Assembly: GCA_030523345.1 (NCBI GenBank)
Contig: JAUNIR010000005.1
Location: 1 to 61,167, forward strand
Direction of reading: 5' to 3'
Source of the DNA: Lachnospiraceae bacterium
GTDB taxonomy: Bacteria; Bacillota; Clostridia; Lachnospirales; Lachnospiraceae
DNA length: 61,167 nt
The notes beneath the pieces are model-generated. The model worked only from the letters and a program-made list of their open reading frames with translations. It did no database searches and had not been told where the DNA came from. Positions 26,415-34,297 of this stretch are shown here, piece by piece. The translations under genes were made by a program, and so were the position numbers. Within the stretch, counting starts at the first letter, position 1; the number at the start of each line of letters is the position of its first letter.

Positions 26415-27761
26415 TTATTTAGCCTGCTTTGCTGCCTTTGCTTCAAGAGCTTTATCTGTAGGCTTTACAAGAACCATACAGATTACTAAAGAAATAATGT
26501 AAAGAATTAATGTAGCAACAAGAATTCTCTGATATCCAAGTGGGTTCGCAGTAACAACCTTACCATGGTATTCGAAATCTACTGTCTCTCCACCGAAGTT
26601 CTTAACGATGAATGCTGCAAGCTGTGGACCAGCAATACCTGCAAATCCCCAAGCTGAAAGTGTAATTCCATGAATTGCTGAAATACTTCCCATTCCATAG
26701 TGGTCTGAAAGAAGTGTTGGAACGTTAGAGAATCCTCCGCCGTATCCAGCATTTACAACAAAGATCAATGCAACTACGATGATAGCAAGTACCTTGTTAC
26801 CAGCACCATTTACGATACCATTTGTTACAAGTGCAATTGCAGTAAATACAATAGAAAGAATAAAGATAAGTTTATAAATTGTATTTCTATCATTCATTGT
26901 GTCAGCCCATGCTGAGAAGCCAAGACGACCACCTGCATTAAATACAGCTGAAATAGCACCGAGTAATCCTGCAGCTCCTAAGAATCCAACAGTCATGAAT
27001 AACTGCTTCTCATAAGAGATAATTGCAAGACCACATGTGATGTTTAAGAAGAACATAAGCCATATACCAACATAGTTTGTCATAGCCTTTGTCTTTAATA
27101 CTTCCATAATTGTTGGCTTCTTTTCATCACCTGATGGCTCATGCCATCCTGCTGGCTTCTTAAGTAATAAGTGACCAACAAACATCATGATGAAATATAC
27201 CACAGCAAGAATGTAGAACATCTTAATAACACCAATTGATGCATTGTTCTGCATTGCTTCCATAATAGGAGCACCAATAGCCTTAGCCGCACCAAAACCG
27301 GCAACTGCAAGACCTGTTGCAAGACCCTTTCTGTCCTCAAACCAAAGCATAAGTGTCTTAACTGGTGAAAGATATCCTGTACCAAGACCAATACCCATTA
27401 TCACACCGTAGAACAGATAAATGCCTATAAGTGCTAATGCACTTGGTGTACCTGTTGCAGCATACTGGTTACTTCCATACCATACGAAGAAACCTGTACC
27501 AGCCATACCGATTGAGAAACAGATAGTAGCAATCAATGATGCCTTATGAATATCCTTCTCAACGAAATTTCCTAAAAACGCCGCAGACATACCAAGGAAA
27601 AGAATTGCAATACTGAAAGCCCAGTTTACTGTCTTAATATCATAACCGATAGCTGATGAAACAGCACCGCTTACGTATGACCAGCAATAAACTGTACCAA
27701 TACTACAATGGAGTAATAATCCTGGAATGGCCGCACAAATCCACTTGTTCTGACTCTTCAT
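26415..27761 (-). CDS. OFA-family MFS transporter (oxalate/formate antiporter-like)
   Basis: 448 aa, twelve membrane helices. The N-terminus KWICAAIPGLLLHCSIGTVYCWS matches the OxlT/OFA start where helix 1 holds GxxY-type residues. The DRKGLATGLAVAGFG loop and AAGLLGAISAVFNAGGRLGF between helices 7 and 8 fit the family. Substrates vary (oxalate, formate, other monocarboxylates) and cannot be assigned from sequence. The start at 27759-27761 has GAGGAAAA upstream; an in-frame GTG at 27776 has none. It is divergent from the ECF module, and paired repeats lie between them. Confidence 0.85.
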   Translation of the reverse strand: MKSQNKWICAAIPGLLLHCSIGTVYCWSYVSGAVSSAIGYDIKTVNWAFSIAILFLGMSAAFLGNFVEKDIHKASLIATICFSIGMAGTGFFVWYGSNQYAATGTPSALALIGIYLFYGVIMGIGLGTGYLSPVKTLMLWFEDRKGLATGLAVAGFGAAKAIGAPIMEAMQNNASIGVIKMFYILAVVYFIMMFVGHLLLKKPAGWHEPSGDEKKPTIMEVLKTKAMTNYVGIWLMFFLNITCGLAIISYEKQLFMTVGFLGAAGLLGAISAVFNAGGRLGFSAWADTMNDRNTIYKLIFILSIVFTAIALVTNGIVNGAGNKVLAIIVVALIFVVNAGYGGGFSNVPTLLSDHYGMGSISAIHGITLSAWGFAGIAGPQLAAFIVKNFGGETVDFEYHGKVVTANPLGYQRILVATLILYIISLVICMVLVKPTDKALEAKAAKQAK

Positions 27762-27787
27762 TATTATTTTCCTCACTTTTAAATTAC

Positions 27788-27840
27788 TTTACGTCAAAAT
27801 TTGACGCTACCGTCTAAAATTTTACTCTATTTGACGTAAA
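27788..27840. promoter_or_regulatory. Operator-like repeats between the MFS and ECF genes
   Basis: TTTACGTCAAA (27788-27798) and its exact reverse complement TTTGACGTAAA (27830-27840) face each other over 31 bases. The first unit is also half of CGTCAAA-A-TTTGACG (27792-27806). Three units of the same 7-mer in a divergent promoter region suggest binding by a dimeric regulator, identity unknown. Confidence 0.55.
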
Positions 27841-27859
27841 AACACAAGAAAATATGCCT

Positions 27860-27868
27860 TGTTATAAT
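27860..27868 (+). promoter_or_regulatory. Extended -10 promoter for the ECF genes
   Basis: TG-T-TATAAT at 27860-27868 is a perfect extended -10; no -35 is obvious at the usual distance. It is about 110 bases before the S component start codon. Confidence 0.5.
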
Positions 27869-27978
27869 TAAAAATTATTCCAAATAATTATAAAAAACTA
27901 TCATATATTTTATGTATTTTTAATCAATAATGTTGTAAAGTATACTTGTTAATAAATTGTCCTATTGGAGGTATTAAA

Positions 27979-28539
27979 ATGAAAAACAAATTTGGTATTA
28001 AAGAAGTTGTTGCAACTGGTATTGGTGTGGCTCTCTTCATCGTTCTTACAGAGATCCAAATTCCACTTGTAATCGTTCCTAACACAGCTCTTCAGCCACG
28101 TATGGCTGTACTCGCTTTCCTTTCAGCTGTATTTGGACCAGTTGTTGGTGGTATCGTTGGTTTCCTTGGCCACGCTCTTGGCGACGCTCTCTTCTACGGA
28201 AGTGTATGGTGGAGCTGGGTATTCCCTGAAGCTGTAGTTGGTGCTCTTATCGGTCTTTTTGTTAAGAAATACGCTATTAAAGAAGGCGGTTTTACTGGTA
28301 AGAATATTGCACTTTTCAATATCGTACAGGTAGTTGCCAACGCCATCGCTTGGATTATAGTTGCTCCAGTTCTTGATATCGTTATCTATGCTGAACCAGC
28401 TAATAAAGTATTTGCACAGGGTGCTTTAGCATTCCTTGGCAATATCGTAATTATTGCGATTCTTGGTACTCTTCTCGCTGTAGGTTATTCTAAGATTTTT
28501 GCAAAATCTGGTTCCCTTGAAAAGGAAGATGCTGAATAA
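27979..28539 (+). CDS. ECF transporter S component (UPF0397 family)
   Basis: 186 aa from the ATG with GGAGG 7 bases upstream (an upstream ATG at 27946 lacks one). Six membrane helices. The family block is VFGPVVGGIVGFLGHALGD followed by WWSWVFPEAVVGALIGL, which matches UPF0397 proteins. S components bind the substrate and dock onto EcfT. The substrate of UPF0397 modules is not settled; vitamin precursors or related small molecules are the usual guess. Genes for the ATPase and EcfT follow directly. Confidence 0.85.
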   Translation: MKNKFGIKEVVATGIGVALFIVLTEIQIPLVIVPNTALQPRMAVLAFLSAVFGPVVGGIVGFLGHALGDALFYGSVWWSWVFPEAVVGALIGLFVKKYAIKEGGFTGKNIALFNIVQVVANAIAWIIVAPVLDIVIYAEPANKVFAQGALAFLGNIVIIAILGTLLAVGYSKIFAKSGSLEKEDAE

Positions 28540-28559
28540 TTTGAAAACTAGGTGGATTA

Positions 28560-30260
28560 ATGGATACAATAATTAGCTTTAAGGATTTTTCATTTACATA
28601 TAGATCTCAGAAAAGTCCTACTCTTCATGACATTAATCTTGATATTTTTCCCGGAGAAAAAGTTCTTATAGTAGGACCTTCAGGAAGTGGTAAATCGACA
28701 CTGGCCCATTTGATTAATGGGCTGGTGCCTTTTGCTTATGAGGGAAAAATTGAAGGATCATATACTATTGGTGGTAAAAATCCAAGAGATCTTGGTATTT
28801 TTGGCTTATCCAATATTGTTGGCACAGTTTTGCAGGACACCGATGGCCAGTTTGTAGGTCTCACCGTAGGCGAAGATGTTGCCTTTTCTCTTGAAAACAA
28901 CCTCGTCCCACTTGACGATATGAATATAAAAGTTGACAAAGTTTGTAAGGATGTCGATATCACAGAACTTAAAGGTCATGCCCCTACCGCCCTTTCTGGT
29001 GGTCAGAAGCAGCGAGTTTCAATGGCCGGTGTATTAGTTAGTGACGTAGACATACTTCTTTTTGACGAGCCACTTGCAAATCTCGATCCAGCTACAGGAA
29101 AGAGAACCATTGCACTTATTGACTCTCTGAATAAAGAAAAAAAAATAACATGTCTCATCATCGAGCATCGTATTGAAGATGCTTTATATAAAGATGTAGA
29201 CAGAATTATCTTAATCGATGAAGGAACTATAAAAGCTGATTTAACTCCTGACGAAATGCTATCATCTGACTATCTTATTAATGCAGGTATTCGTGAACCA
29301 TTATATATATCAGCACTTAAAGCTGCTGGTTGCGAGATAACAACAGAAAGTAAGCCTGCCAATGTTGATACTATGGATTTATCAGAGTATGAAGATAACA
29401 TTAAGTCTTTTTATCAGTCTACGCATGACAAAAAATCTTCCATATCAGGAAACGAGATTCTTAAGGTATCAAACTTAGAATTTTCATATGACAGTGGCAA
29501 GACTGTTCTTTCTGACATTAACTTCACTGTTTATGAAAAAGAAATGATGAGCATCGTAGGTAAAAATGGCGCCGGAAAATCTACTCTTTCGTCACTAATA
29601 TGTGGCTTTATTAATCCTTCAAATGGCTCAATACATTATAGAGGTGAGGATATATCAAAATACTCCATAAAAGAGCGTGGTGAAAGAATTGGCTTTGTAA
29701 TGCAAAATCCTAATCACATGATTAGTAAACCTTTTGTTTTAGAGGAAGTTGCCTTAGGACTTAAGATTCGAGGTGTGGACGAAGCCACAATTAAATCAAA
29801 ATGTGAAGAAGTCCTTAAAATATGTGAGTTATGGCCATACAGAAACTGGCCGATAAACGCTCTCTCATATGGCATGAAAAAACGTGTTACCATTGCCTCT
29901 ATACTAACAATGAACCCTGAAGTACTCATACTTGATGAACCTACAGCAGGGCAAGACTACAGAAGATACACAGAGATAATGGAATTTCTAAAAAAACTTA
30001 ATTTAGAGCACGGTATTACAATCATTATGATCACTCATGATATGCACTTAATGCTTGAGTATACAGACAGAGCTCTTGTACTTGCTGATGGAAAAATGGT
30101 AGCCGATGCTACTCCTGCAGAAGTCTTAACAAATAGCGAAATCACTGAAAAAGCGTACTTGAAAATGACTTCTCTTAGCAACCTGTGTACTCGTGTCGGG
30201 ATTTCTGATAGTATAGGTTTTTCAAATAGATTTATTCAATACGAGGAGGAAAACAAATAA
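28560..30260 (+). CDS. ECF transporter double ATPase (fused EcfA1-EcfA2)
   Basis: 566 aa with two ABC nucleotide-binding domains in tandem. The first has GPSGSGKSTLAHLINGL, LSGGQKQRVSMAGVL and LLFDEPLANLDP; the second has GKNGAGKSTLSSLICGF, LSYGMKKRVTIASIL and LILDEPTAGQD. Both have H-loops (EHR, THDMH). The second signature has lost the canonical LSGGQ, so one of the two ATP sites may be weak. It energises the importer with EcfT and the S component. Start has AGGTGG. Confidence 0.9.
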   Translation: MDTIISFKDFSFTYRSQKSPTLHDINLDIFPGEKVLIVGPSGSGKSTLAHLINGLVPFAYEGKIEGSYTIGGKNPRDLGIFGLSNIVGTVLQDTDGQFVGLTVGEDVAFSLENNLVPLDDMNIKVDKVCKDVDITELKGHAPTALSGGQKQRVSMAGVLVSDVDILLFDEPLANLDPATGKRTIALIDSLNKEKKITCLIIEHRIEDALYKDVDRIILIDEGTIKADLTPDEMLSSDYLINAGIREPLYISALKAAGCEITTESKPANVDTMDLSEYEDNIKSFYQSTHDKKSSISGNEILKVSNLEFSYDSGKTVLSDINFTVYEKEMMSIVGKNGAGKSTLSSLICGFINPSNGSIHYRGEDISKYSIKERGERIGFVMQNPNHMISKPFVLEEVALGLKIRGVDEATIKSKCEEVLKICELWPYRNWPINALSYGMKKRVTIASILTMNPEVLILDEPTAGQDYRRYTEIMEFLKKLNLEHGITIIMITHDMHLMLEYTDRALVLADGKMVADATPAEVLTNSEITEKAYLKMTSLSNLCTRVGISDSIGFSNRFIQYEEENK

Positions 30261-31087
30261 TGAAAAAGATGCTTTCCTACAATGACAAGGGTACATGGAT
30301 TCACAGCCTTTGCGGAGTCACCAAACTCGTATACTTCCTACTATGGACAATTACCGCTATGATTTGCTACGACATTAGAGTGCTTGCTGTTATGGTTGTT
30401 GTATCGATTCTTGCATTTATTGTTTCTAAAACAAGCTTTGATGAGGTAAAAGGTGTTTTTGTATTTATCCTCGTCTTTTTAACAATCAATTTGCTGGCAA
30501 TATTCTTATTTGCTCCAGAGCATGGAAGTGAGTTATATGGAACAAAACATGTATTATTAACACTAACAAATAAATACGTTGTTACTAAGGAGCAACTCTT
30601 TTATGAAGCAAATGTGTTCATTAAGTATATTGTTATTGTTCCTGCCGTATTTACTTTCATGACAACAACTAATCCATCAGAATTTGCAGCGTCACTTAAT
30701 CGTGTTGGAATTGGTTACAAAGGTGGTTACTCTCTTGCTCTTGCGCTCAGATACATCCCTGATGTCCAGGCCGACTTTACTAAAATAAGAAATTCCCAGG
30801 CCGCAAGAGGTATTGAAATGAGTAAAAAGGCGTCCATTATGGATAGAATAAAGCACACTGCTGCAATCATATTCCCATTGATTTTTACATCTATGGACAG
30901 AATTGATGTTGTATCAAATGCCATGGAGTTAAGATGCTTTGGTAAGCATAAAAAAAGAACATGGTATATGGGCAGGCCGCTCAAACCACTAGATATTACT
31001 GTTATGGTTTTAACTGTAGCAGCTATGTGCATTGCTCTATTTATTACATTTTCAAATGGATCAAGATTTTATAATCCATTCATCTAA
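30260..31087 (+). CDS. ECF transporter transmembrane component (EcfT)
   Basis: 275 aa, about five to six membrane helices with a long cytoplasmic region carrying the coupling motifs (NSQAARGIEMS and SNAMELRCFG) that interact with the ATPases. The ATG shares one base with the ATPase stop (TAATG). With the two preceding genes it forms a complete importer. Confidence 0.9.
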   Translation: MKKMLSYNDKGTWIHSLCGVTKLVYFLLWTITAMICYDIRVLAVMVVVSILAFIVSKTSFDEVKGVFVFILVFLTINLLAIFLFAPEHGSELYGTKHVLLTLTNKYVVTKEQLFYEANVFIKYIVIVPAVFTFMTTTNPSEFAASLNRVGIGYKGGYSLALALRYIPDVQADFTKIRNSQAARGIEMSKKASIMDRIKHTAAIIFPLIFTSMDRIDVVSNAMELRCFGKHKKRTWYMGRPLKPLDITVMVLTVAAMCIALFITFSNGSRFYNPFI

Positions 31088-31092
31088 ATAAT

Positions 31093-31130
31093 AAAACTGG
31101 CGGGGTTTACTTTCATACTCCGCCAGTTTT
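31093..31130. terminator. Bidirectional terminator between ecfT and the HAD gene
   Basis: AAAACTGGCGG (31093-31103) pairs with CCGCCAGTTTT (31120-31130); both strands have T-rich flanks. It serves the ECF unit (+) and the rpe-UbiA-HAD unit (-). Confidence 0.85.
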
Positions 31131-31166
31131 CTATATCTGCAAAAAATTCATTTAAATTGTATTCTT

Positions 31167-31793
31167 CTAAACTTCTAACTGCTTTTTTCTCTTATTTTTA
31201 CTTTTAGATAGAATTAGATAGTCACATCCCGCGGCTTTTGCAGCCTCACCGTCCTTAACCATCCTATCTCCGATCATCAGCGTTCTATCAGGCGTCACCT
31301 CTAAATCATTCATAATTAGTAACAGACCCTTAGGTGAAGGCTTTAACTCTCCAACCCTTTCCTGCTCTGCTGTGTAAACATTTTCACACTCAATAGAAAG
31401 CGCCTCAAGCTTATCTTTTGCCTCATAGTCAGACCATATAGCAACTTTTTTGCCACTTGACTGTAACTCTCGAGTTAGTTTACATAATTCCAAGTCCTTA
31501 GATTTTGCTACTGCATCAATTGGGTTTTCATATATCCACTTTTTTATTACTTCCTCTACTCTTCCAACTGAAGTCTTATTCTTTTCCGCCGTAAGTTCGT
31601 AAAGTCTATCTGTATCCTTTGCCTTTTCCCTAAGGCTTCTAAAATCCTTTATGATTAATAAATCTCTAATTTTATTAATATGAGAAATATAATAGCCAAG
31701 AAGTCTTGTCGCCATTATAAATCTTAATTTATTCTGAAAATATAGTGTTCCATCTACGTCAAACACATATAAATCATATTTATTTAAATCCAT
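31167..31793 (-). CDS. HAD family phosphatase
   Basis: 208 aa. HAD motif I DVDGTLY is at the N-terminus, motif II is VAIWSD, and motif III/IV is LKPSPKG followed by MIGDRMVKDGEAAKAAGC. A helical cap lies about residues 30-115. It is 24 bases after the UbiA-like prenyltransferase on the same strand. In actinobacteria a phosphatase acts after decaprenyl-phosphate phosphoribosyl transferase, so this HAD might dephosphorylate the polyprenyl-phospho-ribose-5-phosphate product; that is inference from neighbourhood. Confidence 0.8.
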   Translation of the reverse strand: MDLNKYDLYVFDVDGTLYFQNKLRFIMATRLLGYYISHINKIRDLLIIKDFRSLREKAKDTDRLYELTAEKNKTSVGRVEEVIKKWIYENPIDAVAKSKDLELCKLTRELQSSGKKVAIWSDYEAKDKLEALSIECENVYTAEQERVGELKPSPKGLLLIMNDLEVTPDRTLMIGDRMVKDGEAAKAAGCDYLILSKSKNKRKKQLEV

Positions 31794-31817
31794 ATATTCA
31801 AAAACCTATAACAATTA

Positions 31818-32747
31818 TTACACTGCAAATAATGTAGGATTAAGCCAATAATCAGGCATTGGAATATCTACAAATGTTAATATTAATAATACAATCACTA
31901 AAACTAACAAATATAAAAGTAAACTCTTCTCCTTATATAATTTCTCTGGTTTCTGTGCAGCAGAATCTGGCTTGAATGCAATAGATAAGTAAAAGCAGAA
32001 CAATCCAAATAAAAATGGCATTCCAAGGATATACTGTACGCGATACTTTATCATAAATATTCCAATAAAGAATGTTGCACACATAGCATAGAAAAATGAT
32101 GAAACAAGAAGTTTTACTTCTGTATAGTACTTAAATGATTTTCTATATAGTCCTGCCTGTTCTGGGTTTCCAATCATTCTGTATTCGGCAAATCTCTTCG
32201 TTGCCATCAAGAATGCTCCTGCAAACCAATACCCTATAAGAATTGAACTTGGTGGAAGTAAGCTGTCTGTTACTATAAACCATCCAAGTAACAGTCTTAA
32301 CATGTTATTTACTGATTCAGAAATAACGTCAAGATACACAACGTCCTTTGTTCTGATTGGCTTAACATTATATAAAACACCCATAAATAGTAAGATAAGC
32401 TCTACTACTAAAAATGGAATATTAATAAGTAGTGACAATACAACACCTATAATTATACATATAACATATTCAAGCATTACCAGAGAAAACTTCATATTTT
32501 CTGAAACAACAGGCCTGAATTTCTTTGTAGGATGAAACTGATCAAACTCTGCATCTAGCCACTCATTAATTACATAGTTCGCTGAGGCTATAAAGCATGT
32601 TGCAAAAAAACCACATATAAAATTAAAAATAAATTTTGGTATTGTAATATTAACATTCACAAGAAGAAATGCTATAACAATACCTGGAAAAATAAATGCA
32701 TTTTTTACCCAATGGTCCGGACGTGCTATTTTGATATATTTTTTCAT
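31818..32747 (-). CDS. UbiA-family prenyltransferase, related to decaprenyl-phosphate phosphoribosyltransferase
   Basis: 309 aa, nine or so membrane helices. The first Asp motif is NEWLDAEFDQFHPTKKFRPV, close to the NDxxDxxxDxxHPxKxxRP pattern of the mycobacterial phosphoribosyl transferase (Rv3806c); the second is YLDVISESVNNM. The N-terminus ARPDHWVKNAFIFPG is also characteristic. It probably moves phosphoribose from PRPP to a polyprenyl phosphate, a step in making polyprenyl-phospho-arabinose or -ribose donors. Start has TAGGAG and follows rpe by 11 bases. Rpe, a pentose phosphate enzyme, next door fits the same metabolism. Confidence 0.8.
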   Translation of the reverse strand: MKKYIKIARPDHWVKNAFIFPGIVIAFLLVNVNITIPKFIFNFICGFFATCFIASANYVINEWLDAEFDQFHPTKKFRPVVSENMKFSLVMLEYVICIIIGVVLSLLINIPFLVVELILLFMGVLYNVKPIRTKDVVYLDVISESVNNMLRLLLGWFIVTDSLLPPSSILIGYWFAGAFLMATKRFAEYRMIGNPEQAGLYRKSFKYYTEVKLLVSSFFYAMCATFFIGIFMIKYRVQYILGMPFLFGLFCFYLSIAFKPDSAAQKPEKLYKEKSLLLYLLVLVIVLLILTFVDIPMPDYWLNPTLFAV

Positions 32748-32758
32748 CTAAGTTACTC

Positions 32759-33409
32759 CTATCTGAACTTATTATAAAATTCCATATTTTCGGCTATATT
32801 ACCTTTAAATACAGAAGACCCCATTACAATAACATTAGCTCCCATATCAATAACATCTTTAAAGTTATCTTTTGTAATTCCTCCATCTACCTGAATATCA
32901 GTATTTAATCCCTTTTGTTCAAGTCTATTACGAAGTCTATGTATTTTATCAAGTGTAAAATCCATAAATGTCTGACCGCCAAATCCTGGCTCCACAGTCA
33001 TAAGTAAAAACATATCTGCATCTTCTAAAACAGGCTCTAAAGCATAAATGTCTGTATGTGGCTTTACCGCAACTCCTGCTTTCATTCCAAGAGACTTTAT
33101 CATATCAACTGTCTCTTTTACATGACCAACACATGCCTCTTGATGAATTGTAATAATATTTGCGCCTGCTTTAGCAAAACGCTCTATGTATTTTTCAGGA
33201 TTTTCTATCATAAGATGTACATCAAGTGGTTTATCTGTAATCTTATCCATTGCTTCAAGTACTGGAAATCCGAATGAAATATTTGGCACAAAGCATCCAT
33301 CCATTACATCGAAATGGAAATAGTCAGCTCCTGCTTTGTCCGCCTCTCTCACTACATCTCCAAGTTTTGAAAAATCTGCTGCTAATATTGAAGGTGATAT
33401 CAATAACAT
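32759..33409 (-). CDS. rpe: Ribulose-phosphate 3-epimerase
   Basis: 216 aa TIM barrel. It interconverts ribulose-5-phosphate and xylulose-5-phosphate. SPSILAADFSKL, HFDVMDGCFVPNISFG, HLMIENPEKYI, MTVEPGFGGQTFM and VDGGI are the family blocks, with metal ligands in the HFD and VDGG segments. The start overlaps rsgA by 10 bases; the ribosome-binding site is weak. The rsgA-rpe pair is classical in Firmicutes. Confidence 0.95.
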   Translation of the reverse strand: MLLISPSILAADFSKLGDVVREADKAGADYFHFDVMDGCFVPNISFGFPVLEAMDKITDKPLDVHLMIENPEKYIERFAKAGANIITIHQEACVGHVKETVDMIKSLGMKAGVAVKPHTDIYALEPVLEDADMFLLMTVEPGFGGQTFMDFTLDKIHRLRNRLEQKGLNTDIQVDGGITKDNFKDVIDMGANVIVMGSSVFKGNIAENMEFYNKFR

Positions 33410-34287
33410 TTTTTCTTTTTTAACTCCTCATATATATGACAGTAATTATCATATCTGATATTACTGATTTTACCATTCACTAGAGCTTCTCTAACCCCGC
33501 ATTTTGGCTCATGAATATGTGAACATGGCATAAAGTAGCACTGCTCAAAAGGCTTAAACTCATCGTAGTACTCCTTTAATTCATCTGCCGTCATATCAAA
33601 AACATCTATCGACGTAAACCCTGGCGTATCAATAATATAGGTGTCATGACTTATCGGGATAATTTCCGAATGCCTCGTCGTATGTTTTCCTCTTTTAAGC
33701 TTCTTTGAAATGTCTCCTGTTTCCATCTGGACATTATCCTGAAGCGCATTAATTATCGTTGACTTTCCAACACCTGAAGGCCCTGCTATGCAAGTAGTCT
33801 TCCCTTTAAGTAATTCCTTAAGCTCACTAACTCCCTGGCCTTCTCCGGCACTTGTGACAATTACCTCAATTCCACTCTGCTTATATTGATCACAATAATC
33901 TATAGTTTCTTTCTTAACCAAATCTTCTTTATTAAAACATAATAGTATAGGAATGTCCTGTTGCTTAAAATGTAATATCAGCTTATCAAGCATATAAAAA
34001 TTAGGATCCGGATTTTTATGGGCTGCAACAATAAGCGCCATATCAATGTTCGCGACAGATGGCCTAATCAAGGAATTTTTACGTTCGCAGATTTCTGTAA
34101 TTGTGCCTTCATAACTATTCTCTGAAATGATAGTTATACAAACATTATCTCCAATTACTGGTTTTACTCCATCTTTTCTGAATACGCCCTTAGCCTTACA
34201 TGAGTATAGGCCTCCATCTTCAGCTTTTACTGTGTAAACCCCTGCTATTCCTTTTATTATTTTGCCTTTTATACTATTATCTTCCAA
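33400..34287 (-). CDS. rsgA: Ribosome-associated GTPase RsgA
   Basis: 295 aa. Circularly permuted GTPase helping 30S maturation. OB fold in about 1-70; permuted G motifs FNKEDLV (G4), GPSGVGKSTIINAL (G1) and DTPGF (G3). The zinc site is at the C-terminus in CYFMPCSHIHEPKCGVREAL. The start is TTG at 34285-34287 with only a distant AGGA; no better one is seen. It lies 10 bases after the PrkC gene. Confidence 0.93.
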   Translation of the reverse strand: MEDNSIKGKIIKGIAGVYTVKAEDGGLYSCKAKGVFRKDGVKPVIGDNVCITIISENSYEGTITEICERKNSLIRPSVANIDMALIVAAHKNPDPNFYMLDKLILHFKQQDIPILLCFNKEDLVKKETIDYCDQYKQSGIEVIVTSAGEGQGVSELKELLKGKTTCIAGPSGVGKSTIINALQDNVQMETGDISKKLKRGKHTTRHSEIIPISHDTYIIDTPGFTSIDVFDMTADELKEYYDEFKPFEQCYFMPCSHIHEPKCGVREALVNGKISNIRYDNYCHIYEELKKKKCY

Positions 34288-34297
34288 TTATTTAATA

